This document shows, one piece after another, positions 6,506-12,680 of a DNA stretch of 38,190 nucleotides. Location of the stretch: positions 1 to 38,190 of the forward strand of contig JAHCLE010000013.1 of the NCBI GenBank assembly GCA_026125445.1, written 5' to 3'. A model generated the notes under the pieces. It was not told the DNA's origin. It saw only the letters and a list, made by a program, of their open reading frames with translations, and made no database searches. Within the stretch, counting starts at the first letter, position 1. The number at the start of each line of letters is the position of its first letter. The translations under genes were made by a program, and so were the position numbers. This DNA comes from Burkholderiales bacterium (GTDB taxonomy: Bacteria; Pseudomonadota; Gammaproteobacteria; Burkholderiales; Usitatibacteraceae).

Positions 6506-6940
6506 ATGACGACCACCACGGCCCTCGTCCCGACGCACTTCTACTTCGGCGCGCAGATGGAAGTGGCCTGCCTCAAGGGGGACGCGCGGCGCGCGGTCCT
6601 CGAGGCGGTGCGCGCCAATCCCAAGGTCGGCTACTACGCCAACCGCAAGCTCTGGACCGACGTGGACCCCTACGAAATCGTCCGGGTCGTCAGCGAGAAG
6701 TGTCTCGATGTCCGGCCGATGAAGGCCACCCCCGACCCGACGTGGAAGCCGGAGTTCATCCCCGGCGGGTTCTTCGGCCACACGGCCAACAACCACGACC
6801 AGCGGTGGCTGTACGAGCGCGACCCCAAGGCCCCGACCATCCGGATTCGCAAGCACAAGAACGGCACTTGGAAGGACGCCAGCGGGATGCGGTTCAACAT
6901 CGCCCTCGAGCCGCACAAGCACCACGATTACAACTTCTGA
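6506..6940 (+). CDS. conserved phage protein of unknown function
   Basis: 144 residues from ATG 6506, three bases after the previous stop. The C-terminal half resembles a family I recall in many phages, with a 'GGFFGHTANNHDQRW' segment, a basic beta hairpin (TIRIRKHKNGTWK) and an ending of Tyr/Asp/Phe aromatics (HHDYNF). The family has no known function. It is likely a small beta-rich soluble protein. The 30-base gap before the RadC gene carries another CACGGGAG. Confidence 0.85.
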   Translation: MTTTTALVPTHFYFGAQMEVACLKGDARRAVLEAVRANPKVGYYANRKLWTDVDPYEIVRVVSEKCLDVRPMKATPDPTWKPEFIPGGFFGHTANNHDQRWLYERDPKAPTIRIRKHKNGTWKDASGMRFNIALEPHKHHDYNF

Positions 6941-6970
6941 GCCCCACCATCATCCTCACGGGAGAACAGG

Positions 6971-7456
6971 ATGCAAACCGAGTACGTCACGACCCTCACC
7001 CCCGCCACCCTTCCCTCGGGCGTTGCCCCGTGGGTGCGGCTCGTGCGGGAGCGGCCCCCGCACTTCACGGCCCTCAGCCGCGCCGAGGCGCGCGGCCCAC
7101 GCGAGAGCTACCTCGCCGTGAAGCACCTGCAGGACGAGGAAGTGGAAGTCTTCGTCGCCCTCTGCCTCGACGCCCAGCACCGCATCATCGCACGGCACGA
7201 AGTCACGCGGGGCATCCTCAACTGCTCGCTGGTGCATCCCCGCGAGGTGTTCCGGGTCGCCATCGCGGTGGGCGCGGCGAGCATCGTGCTGGCGCACAAT
7301 CACCCGAGCGGGGACACGACCCCGAGCGGGGATGACAGGGCCATCACCCGCCAGTTGCGCGAGGCGGGGTGGCTCCTCGACATCCCGGTTCACGACCACA
7401 TTATCGTCGGCCACGAGAGCTTCCTCAGCTTCGCCGAACGGGGGATGATGCAATGA
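6971..7456 (+). CDS. radC: RadC-family JAB-domain protein
   Basis: 161 residues, close to the JAB domain alone of bacterial RadC (which is about 220 residues with an N-terminal helix-hairpin-helix part). The metal-binding signature AHNHPSGDTTPSGDD is at residues about 108-122, with His109, His111 and Asp122 as ligands and a candidate Glu near residue 58. Phage and plasmid RadC proteins are common; the JAB/MPN+ fold is a metalloprotease or deaminase-like fold and the biochemical role of RadC remains unsettled despite its DNA-repair name. CACGGGAG lies at 6957-6964. Overlaps the next gene by ATGA. Confidence 0.92.
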   Translation: MQTEYVTTLTPATLPSGVAPWVRLVRERPPHFTALSRAEARGPRESYLAVKHLQDEEVEVFVALCLDAQHRIIARHEVTRGILNCSLVHPREVFRVAIAVGAASIVLAHNHPSGDTTPSGDDRAITRQLREAGWLLDIPVHDHIIVGHESFLSFAERGMMQ

Positions 7457-7713
7457 GCGAGAAGCGCGGACACTTCGTGACGCCCACAGGCCGGCGGCTC
7501 CGCGGCACCCTCGAGTCGTTGACCGGCACCGCCGAGGTCAGCGACGTGGTGCGGAAGGATGACGGCACCATCGAGATTGAGTGGAGCGGCTACACGCAGG
7601 TATGGTGGGACGGGCAGGAGACGGCCACCGAGAACGGCCAACGTCTCTGGGTGGACTCCGAGGGCGAGACGTGGCCCGAGGATAAGCTCATCTTCGTCGA
7701 GGGGGCTCCGTGA
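7453..7713 (+). CDS. hypothetical protein
   Basis: 86 residues, ATGA overlap with radC. It is acidic and Trp-rich (YTQVWWDGQETATENGQRLW), with alternating residues expected for a small beta sheet. No known motif. Its stop overlaps a GTG that would open the micro-ORF at 7710. Confidence 0.8.
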   Translation: MSEKRGHFVTPTGRRLRGTLESLTGTAEVSDVVRKDDGTIEIEWSGYTQVWWDGQETATENGQRLWVDSEGETWPEDKLIFVEGAP

Positions 7714-7784
7714 CCCTCTTCACGCTACTCCGAGGCCTCCTGCGCGCCATTGCGCGCGCGGGGGACGCCAGCCAATGGACCTGA
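7710..7784 (+). CDS. possible 24-residue peptide
   Basis: GTG 7710 overlaps the upstream stop as GTGA, and the TGA at 7782-7784 overlaps the next start (7775). The peptide (VTLFTLLRGLLRAIARAGD...) is an amphipathic Leu/Arg helix. It would fill the only 61-base gap in an otherwise gap-free operon and could pass ribosomes on to the next gene. Too short for composition tests, so tentative. Confidence 0.35.
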   Translation: MTLFTLLRGLLRAIARAGDASQWT

Positions 7785-8020
7785 CTGAACTGCAGAGGCG
7801 CGCCCTTGCGCTGACCCCGAACGAAGTGCGGCTCCGCTTCATCCTGCGGGTGCGGCCGAACGGGGAAGACCCCGGCCATTCCCTCGTGCAGGTGCAACGG
7901 GGGGCCATCGTCGCGCAGACCCCCGTGACGGACGCCGAGCTCACCCCGGAAACCCTCGCGATTCACTGGATGGACCTGTCGGTGGAGTTGATGCCGCCCC
8001 CGCCGCTGGAGGAGCACTGA
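7775..8020 (+). CDS. hypothetical protein
   Basis: 81 residues from ATG 7775. The N-terminus is helical (LTELQRRALALTPNEVRL), the middle beta-like (LRFILRVRP; SLVQVQRGAIVAQTPV), and the end is acidic and Pro-rich. No motif recognised. Its stop overlaps the next gene's ATG by one base. Confidence 0.78.
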   Translation: MDLTELQRRALALTPNEVRLRFILRVRPNGEDPGHSLVQVQRGAIVAQTPVTDAELTPETLAIHWMDLSVELMPPPPLEEH

Positions 8021-8427
8021 TGCCGCGGCTCTTCTGGCTCTTGGACCGCCGGCCGGAGCCGCCGGCGCGCGAGGTGGAGCTCATCGGCGGTCCTGCCGAT
8101 GGGCGCAGGGTCACGGTCAGGGGCCGCACGAACGCCGTCCGCATCCCCCTGATGGCACGGCGCGAGCCGCTGGGCTTCGTCGAGGGGGACGTGCCGCGCG
8201 AGTTCCGTGGCCCCGAGTGGTCCGTGGTGGAGTATGAGCAAGTGCCGGGACTGAACCCGGACTGCTGGCACCTCGTCACGGGCGCGCCGCGGCGCGACCC
8301 GCCGACCCCGCCCGAGGACCACGAGCTCGAGCGCATCCCGACCCTCTACGGCTGGCTCGTGCTGGCCCTCGGCACGGCCGCGGTGCTCACCGTGGGCGCG
8401 TGGACGGCGCACCTTATCTGGGGATGA
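8020..8427 (+). CDS. GGPxDG-motif protein with C-terminal membrane helix
   Basis: 135 residues. LIGGPADGRRV at about residues 22-32 is the third copy of the GGPxDG motif in this early region (see 5692, 5964). Residues about 110-132 (YGWLVLALGTAAVLTVGAWTAH, written here only in part as GWLVLALGTAAVLTVGAW) are a single hydrophobic span ending in Trp-Gly, so the protein is probably tail-anchored with its soluble part in the cytoplasm. It may bring the motif domain to the membrane. Function unknown. Confidence 0.82.
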   Translation: MPRLFWLLDRRPEPPAREVELIGGPADGRRVTVRGRTNAVRIPLMARREPLGFVEGDVPREFRGPEWSVVEYEQVPGLNPDCWHLVTGAPRRDPPTPPEDHELERIPTLYGWLVLALGTAAVLTVGAWTAHLIWG

Positions 8428-8446
8428 TACTGGCGCGAGATGCGGG

Positions 8447-8478
8447 GGGCTCTCCATACTCCGAGGTATGGAGAGCCC
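8447..8478 (+). other. strong hairpin covering the start codon of the gene at 8468
   Basis: Bases 8447-8459 pair perfectly with 8466-8478 (13 bp) around the 6-nt loop TCCGAG; the core of the stem is CTCTCCATAC/GTATGGAGAG. It begins 20 bases after the upstream stop (8425-8427), so it could end transcription, although only two T follow. The ATG at 8468 lies inside the 3' arm, so the hairpin could also block translation of the next gene. Confidence 0.7.
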
Positions 8479-8707
8479 TTCCTGCAAGTGCCATCGGCGG
8501 TGTCGCGTGTGCGAAGGCGCGCGCGACCTGAGCCCCGGCGACATCAAGCTCCACAATGACCGCTGTGTCTGCCACGGGGAGCGGAGCTACCGCGTCCACG
8601 ATGTCCTGCACGTCGAGTTCACCGAGCACGAGGTCGTCTCGAAGATAGACTGGCGGCACCGCCTGCAGTTCCCGACGCGCCCCTCGACTTTCAACCCCTT
8701 CGCCTGA
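8468..8707 (+). CDS. small Cys-rich zinc-finger-like protein
   Basis: 79 residues. The N-terminal region holds C-x-C-x3-C-x2-C (CKCHRRCRVC) and a later C-x-C-H (CVCHGER), a likely zinc-binding module reminiscent of DnaJ-type or other small zinc fingers. This Cys cluster begins at residue 6, which supports ATG 8468 as the start even though that codon lies in the hairpin 8447-8478 and lacks a well-placed ribosome-binding site. Function unknown; possible RNA- or protein-binding accessory factor. Confidence 0.72.
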   Translation: MESPSCKCHRRCRVCEGARDLSPGDIKLHNDRCVCHGERSYRVHDVLHVEFTEHEVVSKIDWRHRLQFPTRPSTFNPFA

Positions 8708-8709
8708 CG

Positions 8710-9252
8710 ATGACCGAACCCCGCCAGCTCTTCACCCGCGTCCCCATCGACGCGGTGCGGCCGAACCCCAACAACCCGCGGCTCATCAAGGACGAGCGGT
8801 TCCGCAAGCTCGTCAAGAGCGTGGCCGACTTCCCGGAGATGCTCGAGCTCCGCCCCATCGTGGTGGACGCGGACGGGATGATTCTCGCGGGCAACCAGCG
8901 GTGGAATGCCGCCAAGACCCTCGGGATGAAGGAAGTCCCGGTCATCTACGCGCGCGAGCTCACCGAGGACCAGAAGCGGGAGTTCCTCATCAAGGACAAC
9001 GTTCACGCCGGGGACTTCGCGTGGGCGTCCTTCTTCGACCAAGGCGACCAGTACGATGTCCACGAGCTCGCCGATTGGGGCCTCGACCTGCCCTTCCTGC
9101 CCAAGGAACAGCCGGGGACGAACCGCGAGGGCGTCACCGAGTCGCAGGTGAGCGCGGCCGAGGAACGGCTCAACAACCAGTACGGCGAACGCGCCGGCCT
9201 GAAGCAAGTCACCTGTCCACACTGCGGCGAGGATTTCCACATTGACCCGTGA
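8710..9252 (+). CDS. ParB/sulfiredoxin-fold protein with C-terminal zinc ribbon
   Basis: 180 residues. The N-terminal 100 residues are a ParB-N/Srx domain: VRPNPNNPR at about 17-25, LRPIVVDADGMILAGNQRW at about 47-65 (the GNQRW replaces the usual G-x-HR), then a helical 'LTEDQKREFLIKDN' segment typical of phage ParB-like proteins. The last residues carry C-x2-C (CPHCGEDF), half of a zinc ribbon. Phage proteins of this type are placed near methyltransferases and terminases; nuclease, NTPase and DNA-modification roles have been proposed for the fold. It is the first of three such proteins in this genome (also 11401 and 33295). Confidence 0.9.
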   Translation: MTEPRQLFTRVPIDAVRPNPNNPRLIKDERFRKLVKSVADFPEMLELRPIVVDADGMILAGNQRWNAAKTLGMKEVPVIYARELTEDQKREFLIKDNVHAGDFAWASFFDQGDQYDVHELADWGLDLPFLPKEQPGTNREGVTESQVSAAEERLNNQYGERAGLKQVTCPHCGEDFHIDP

Positions 9253-9541
9253 CCGCGCCGCGCGGCTCGCCGCCTTCGCCGAAGCGGTGGTCCTGAACAC
9301 GTGGACTTTCGCCAAGACGATGCCTCAGAACCCGCACGAGTACGCCCTGCGCGCTCGCTGGGACTCGAGCGCGATGGCGTGGGACGACTTCGTGATGACC
9401 ATTCGCGAGCTCGGTTACACGGAACGCTGGCTGGACCGCCGTCAATACACCTACCTGAAGGTCGGAGAGTGGAAATACTGGACGATGGGCGGCACCCTCG
9501 CCGAAACCTCGCTCGTAAACCGCGCTCGGGTCGAGGCCTAA
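9242..9541 (+). CDS. conserved phage protein of unknown function
   Basis: 99 residues from TTG 9242, overlapping the ParB gene by 11 bases; a GTG at 9287 is the alternative start. It contains a helix (WDDFVMTIRELGYTERW) and the segment YTYLKVGEWKYWTMG followed by 'NRAR', a pattern I associate with a widespread but uncharacterised phage family in which the 'WKYWTMG' core is kept. The context between a ParB-fold and a GNAT gene hints at a nucleotide- or DNA-modification role, but the sequence itself does not show it. Confidence 0.8.
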   Translation: MTRDRAARLAAFAEAVVLNTWTFAKTMPQNPHEYALRARWDSSAMAWDDFVMTIRELGYTERWLDRRQYTYLKVGEWKYWTMGGTLAETSLVNRARVEA

Positions 9542-9933
9542 TGTCTTTCGTCGTAGAGCCCCTGACCCTCGAGGACGTAGAGCCCCACCACGCGCAGGCG
9601 TGGCGGGAGAACGTGGACCTGACGCCGTGGCAGGTCCACCTCTGGGGGGTGCGGGAGGGCGGCGAGGTCATCGCCATCGCAGGGCTTCAGCGTGGGAAGA
9701 GCTTCGTTCGCTGGACGGCCCTCTACACCTTGCCGGCCCACCGCAGGCGGGGCCTCTGCAACTTCCTGCTCGACGCCCTGACGCCCACGGCCGAGGAGTG
9801 GGCCCGTCAGGACAACCACCGCATCCTCATCGCCAATGCCACGGACGCTTCGCTCCCGCTCTTCCTTGCGCGCGGCTACCTGAAGCGAAAGCGAAGCGTG
9901 AACGTCACCTACGTCAGCCGGAGCGTGAACTAA
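9541..9933 (+). CDS. GNAT-family acetyltransferase
   Basis: 130 residues from ATG 9541. The core of motif A is visible as ALYTLPAHRRRGLCNFLLDA at residues about 58-77: a beta strand, then the Q/R-x2-G-x-G/A-like HRRRGLC loop that binds the pyrophosphate of acetyl-CoA, then a helix. A motif-B-like region follows (LILIAN ... LPLFLARGYLKR) with the usual 'F-x-A/K-x-G-Y/F' signature. Substrate unknown. Its neighbours are a DNA methyltransferase and ParB-fold proteins; some phage GNATs modify DNA bases (the Mom protein of Mu), so a DNA substrate is possible but not shown. Confidence 0.85.
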   Translation: MSFVVEPLTLEDVEPHHAQAWRENVDLTPWQVHLWGVREGGEVIAIAGLQRGKSFVRWTALYTLPAHRRRGLCNFLLDALTPTAEEWARQDNHRILIANATDASLPLFLARGYLKRKRSVNVTYVSRSVN

Positions 9934-10565
9934 TGTCCATCCTTGCCATCGGACCCCACCGCGTCACCAACGCCAGCATCGAGCACCCCGTCGTGGATGA
10001 GATGCTGACCGGCGTCCGCCTGCAGGTGCTCTACTCCGACCCGCCTTGGGGGGACGGCAACCTGCGGTACTGGGCGACGATGAACAAGAAGATGACCGGA
10101 GCCGAGCACACCCCACTCACCTACTCCGCGCTCGTGGACCGGATTCGCGGACTGGCCGAACGGCACCTGAGCGGCTGGCTCTGCATCGAGACCGGGATGC
10201 GCTGGGAGCTGGAAGTGCGCCGGACGCTCTTCCACGGCTATCGCGCCGTCGCGTCTCATCTCATCTACTACGCCTCGGGCGGGATGTGGCTCCCGAACGT
10301 CCTCGTGGTGGGCCGCAACGACGGGGGCACGGAGGAGCTTCCCCTGTCGGACCTGCACGGGCTGAAGGACCGCGGCGGGATGCTGGCGAAGGAAGTCGTC
10401 CGCCGCGCCGGCGCGGGGCCGGGGACCGCCGTGCTCGACCCCTGCTGTGGGATGGGGTTCACGGCTCGCGCCGCCGTCGCCGCCGGCGCAACGTTCTACG
10501 GCAACGAGTTCAACGCCGTGCGGCTCAACAAGACCATCGCGTTCCTGCAGAAGGCCACCCGATGA
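9933..10565 (+). CDS. DNA methyltransferase (amino-MTase, DPPW type)
   Basis: 210 residues. The catalytic motif IV is DPPWGDGN at residues 36-43 and the SAM-binding motif I is LDPCCGMGFTARAA near residues 167-180, so the order is IV then I, as in the beta class of N6-adenine/N4-cytosine methyltransferases. The DPPW form indicates an amino-group target. At 210 residues there is little room for a target-recognition domain (about residues 60-155). Such orphan phage enzymes usually protect the genome from restriction or mark DNA. No cognate endonuclease is next to it. Its target is unknown and could be tested against the depleted words GATC and CATG. Confidence 0.9.
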   Translation: MSILAIGPHRVTNASIEHPVVDEMLTGVRLQVLYSDPPWGDGNLRYWATMNKKMTGAEHTPLTYSALVDRIRGLAERHLSGWLCIETGMRWELEVRRTLFHGYRAVASHLIYYASGGMWLPNVLVVGRNDGGTEELPLSDLHGLKDRGGMLAKEVVRRAGAGPGTAVLDPCCGMGFTARAAVAAGATFYGNEFNAVRLNKTIAFLQKATR

Positions 10566-11236
10566 AAATCTACCTGCGCGAGTCGGTGCTCGAGGCCGCG
10601 CGCAAGCGGGTGGCGTGGGGGACAAAGGGGAACCCGAAACTCGGGCATTACAACTTCTACCCCATCTACGATTGGGGCTTCCGTGACGTGTGGAAGGCCA
10701 TCCACGAGCACGGCTGGCCCTACTGCACCATCTATGACCGGATGTACCAGTACGGCTATCGTGTGCAGGATATGCGGGTCAGCAACCTGTACCACGAGAC
10801 CGCGCTCAAGCACCTGCTCTTCCTGCAGGAGATTGAGCCCCAGACGTGGGAGCGGCTGACGCGCCGGCTTCCGGGCATTCACGCCATCAAGCATCTCAGG
10901 AACAGCGCGCTCCGAGTCCCCGACGAGCTCCCCCCGATGTTCACAAGTTGGGTGGAGTACCGAGACTACCTGCTCCGCCACCTCGTGCAGGACGAGGGCA
11001 TCCGCACGTCCCTCGCAAAGACCTTCGCTGACCTTGACCGCCGCTACGAGGGCATCGGAAGCCCAGAGCGGATGTACCGAGTGATGGTCGCTTCCATCCT
11101 CGTACAGGACGGGGACGTGATGACGAAGCTCCGCAACTGGGAGAACAGCCCCATCGTCTCGACGTGGCGGCGGTGGAAGCGCGGGGACAACATCCAGCGG
11201 AAGCACCTACTCACTAACCCCCACATCAATGGCTGA
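10562..11236 (+). CDS. IbrA-like protein lacking the PAPS-reductase core
   Basis: 224 residues. The first 20 residues (MKIYLRESVLEAARKRVAW) match the start, and residues about 25-215 match the C-terminal half, of phage/bacterial IbrA-type phosphoadenosine-phosphosulfate-reductase-family proteins; recognisable blocks are YPIYDWGFRDVWKAIHEHGW, YDRMYQYGYRVQDMRVSN and LYHETALKHLLFLQEIEP. Full-length members have a PP-loop (SGGKDS) ATP-binding domain between these parts; here there is no such motif anywhere and the two parts are joined directly. The gene is intact and in frame, so this is a deleted form, not a broken one. It lies two genes from its usual partner IbrB (11401). Confidence 0.85.
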   Translation: MKIYLRESVLEAARKRVAWGTKGNPKLGHYNFYPIYDWGFRDVWKAIHEHGWPYCTIYDRMYQYGYRVQDMRVSNLYHETALKHLLFLQEIEPQTWERLTRRLPGIHAIKHLRNSALRVPDELPPMFTSWVEYRDYLLRHLVQDEGIRTSLAKTFADLDRRYEGIGSPERMYRVMVASILVQDGDVMTKLRNWENSPIVSTWRRWKRGDNIQRKHLLTNPHING

Positions 11237-11408
11237 CCTGTTCGGCGCGCTCGTGCGGACCCTCGTCAACACGGCTACCATCCCGGTGGCCGTGGTCAAG
11301 GACGCGGCCTCGCTCGTGGAAACCGCCATCGGCGAGCCCCTGCCGCCCCGCTCCCACACGATGGCGCATCTCGAAAAGCTCAAGGACGAGGCCTCAACCG
11401 ATGGCTGA
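11229..11408 (+). CDS. small conserved phage protein (59 residues)
   Basis: ATG 11229 to TGA 11406-11408, overlapping the ends of both neighbours by eight bases. The sequence (LVRTLVNTATIPVAVVKDAASLVETAIGE, shown only in the part VNTATIPVAVVKDAASLVE) is an amphipathic, weakly hydrophobic helix followed by a charged C-terminus with 'AHLEKLKDEA'. It resembles small proteins often found near head or lysis genes of other phages, whose role I do not know. It fills the gap between the IbrA-like and IbrB genes exactly, so it is probably real and translated by coupling. Confidence 0.7.
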   Translation: MADLFGALVRTLVNTATIPVAVVKDAASLVETAIGEPLPPRSHTMAHLEKLKDEASTDG

Positions 11409-12132
11409 CCTCGCCGCTCAGATGATTGCCCTCGGCAACGCGATTCAGGCCCTCGAGGACCCTGCCGTGCGGCTCCGGGTCATAGAGAACGTCCGGGATA
11501 TGATGCACGAGGTCAGCCCGCTCGCGTCTCAGCCCGTGGACCGCGTCCGCTGGGTTCCCATCGACGAGGTGGAGCCCAACGACTACAACCCCAACTCCGT
11601 GGCCGCGAAGGAGATGGGCCTGCTCTACACGTCCATCAAGCACGATGGCTATACTCAGCCCGTGGTCGTGGTGCGCGACGAGGCGCGGGGCAAGTACGTC
11701 ATCGTGGACGGCTTCCACCGCTACTTCACCTGCCGGAACAACCCCGACATCCTCGCTCGGAATCACGGGCTCCTGCCCATCGTCGTCATCTCGAAGGACA
11801 TCAATGACCGGATGGCGAGCACCGTCAGGCATAACCGCGCGCGGGGCGAACACTCCGTGCAGGGGATGGCCCAGATGGTGTTCTCGATGCTCGACAAGGG
11901 CTGGTCCGATGCGGACATCTGCAACGAGCTCGGGATGGAGCCCGAGGAGCTACTAAAGCTCAAGCACATCACCGGCTTCTCGAAGCTCTTCGAGGACGTG
12001 GAGTACGCACGGGCTTGGGAGTCCCGCCGCCAGATTCGTATCAGGAAGGATTGGGAAGCGAAGGAGAGGGGTGAGGCCACCCCCACAGCGGCCGTCACGT
12101 CTGAGGGCCAGCAGGACGCCAAGGAGGGCTAG
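11401..12132 (+). CDS. ibrB: IbrB-like ParB-fold protein
   Basis: 243 residues. Clear family features: HEVSPLASQPVDRVRWVP (36-53), the NDYNPNSVA block (60-68), DGYTQPVVVV (82-91), the ParB-like active motif IVDGFHR (101-107), and TVRHNRARGEHSVQGM (about 141-156) followed by a WSD...ELGM helix-turn-helix. These match IbrB and its E. coli K-12 paralogue YbdM. IbrB/YbdM are normally encoded next to IbrA/YbdN. Here the partner at 10562 has lost its ATP-binding core. The last 30 residues are a Pro/Ala/Glu tail. The function of the pair is not settled; DNA modification has been proposed for relatives. Confidence 0.93.
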   Translation: MADLAAQMIALGNAIQALEDPAVRLRVIENVRDMMHEVSPLASQPVDRVRWVPIDEVEPNDYNPNSVAAKEMGLLYTSIKHDGYTQPVVVVRDEARGKYVIVDGFHRYFTCRNNPDILARNHGLLPIVVISKDINDRMASTVRHNRARGEHSVQGMAQMVFSMLDKGWSDADICNELGMEPEELLKLKHITGFSKLFEDVEYARAWESRRQIRIRKDWEAKERGEATPTAAVTSEGQQDAKEG

Positions 12133-12133
12133 G

Positions 12134-12511
12134 ATGTCGATGAATCCCCGCACTACCGCACATCGAAAGAAGCTGATGCTCGAGGCCCTGCAGAAGAACC
12201 TCGGCATCGTGACCCGCGCGGCCGAGATGTCCGGGTGCTCCCGCGAACAGCACTATGCGTGGATGAAGAAGGACGCCAAGTATCGGAAGGCGGTGGAAGA
12301 GCTCGCCGAGGTCGCCGTGGACTTCGCCGAGGCGAGCCTCTTCGCGCAGATTCGCAAGCAGGAGGCCGCGGCGACCATCTTTTTCCTGAAGACGAAGGCG
12401 CGGCACCGCGGCTACATCGAGCGCAAGGAGATGGACGTGACGAGCAAGGGGGAGCACATCGCCAAGCCCCCGGTCACGTGGACGGACGACGAGGAGAACC
12501 CGGATGCTTAG
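12134..12511 (+). CDS. terminase small subunit
   Basis: 125 residues. Residues about 12-60 hold a homeodomain-like HTH (ALQKNLGIVTRAAEMSGCSR, then HYAWMKKDAKYRKAVEEL), followed by a helical region and the FFLKTKARHRGYIERKE block characteristic of the phBC6A51-type small terminase subunits. It should bind the packaging site of the phage DNA and hand it to the large subunit encoded two genes on. An 8-nt gap and an AGGATG context precede the start. Overlaps the small gene at 12504. Confidence 0.92.
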   Translation: MSMNPRTTAHRKKLMLEALQKNLGIVTRAAEMSGCSREQHYAWMKKDAKYRKAVEELAEVAVDFAEASLFAQIRKQEAAATIFFLKTKARHRGYIERKEMDVTSKGEHIAKPPVTWTDDEENPDA

Positions 12512-12680
12512 CGAGCGCGTGACCGCCGAGGACATTCAGAAGCTCGCGCGCGCGGTGGAGCTACACCAACTCAACCACGTTCTACTGGGCGTCCCCGGCT
12601 ATGGCCTCGTGTCCGTGCGCCGCGAGCAGTGGGAGCGGGAGCCCCAGCCTGCGCGCCTCGGCGGGGACGCCACGGGGTGA
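12504..12680 (+). CDS. hypothetical 58-residue protein between the terminase genes
   Basis: ATG 12504 overlaps the small-terminase stop by eight bases and the TGA 12678-12680 overlaps the GTG of the large terminase. The protein has a helix (AEDIQKLARAVELHQLNHVL) and a short beta-like segment, then a Pro-rich end. Perfect placement between two packaging genes supports it. It could be a small packaging accessory factor; no family recognised. Confidence 0.7.
   Translation: MLSERVTAEDIQKLARAVELHQLNHVLLGVPGYGLVSVRREQWEREPQPARLGGDATG

Noticed and set aside
12629-12676. Earlier ATG start for the large terminase
   Set aside because: It lies 48 bases inside the preceding small gene, adds an Ala/Arg-rich stretch and breaks the regular GTGA coupling at 12677.
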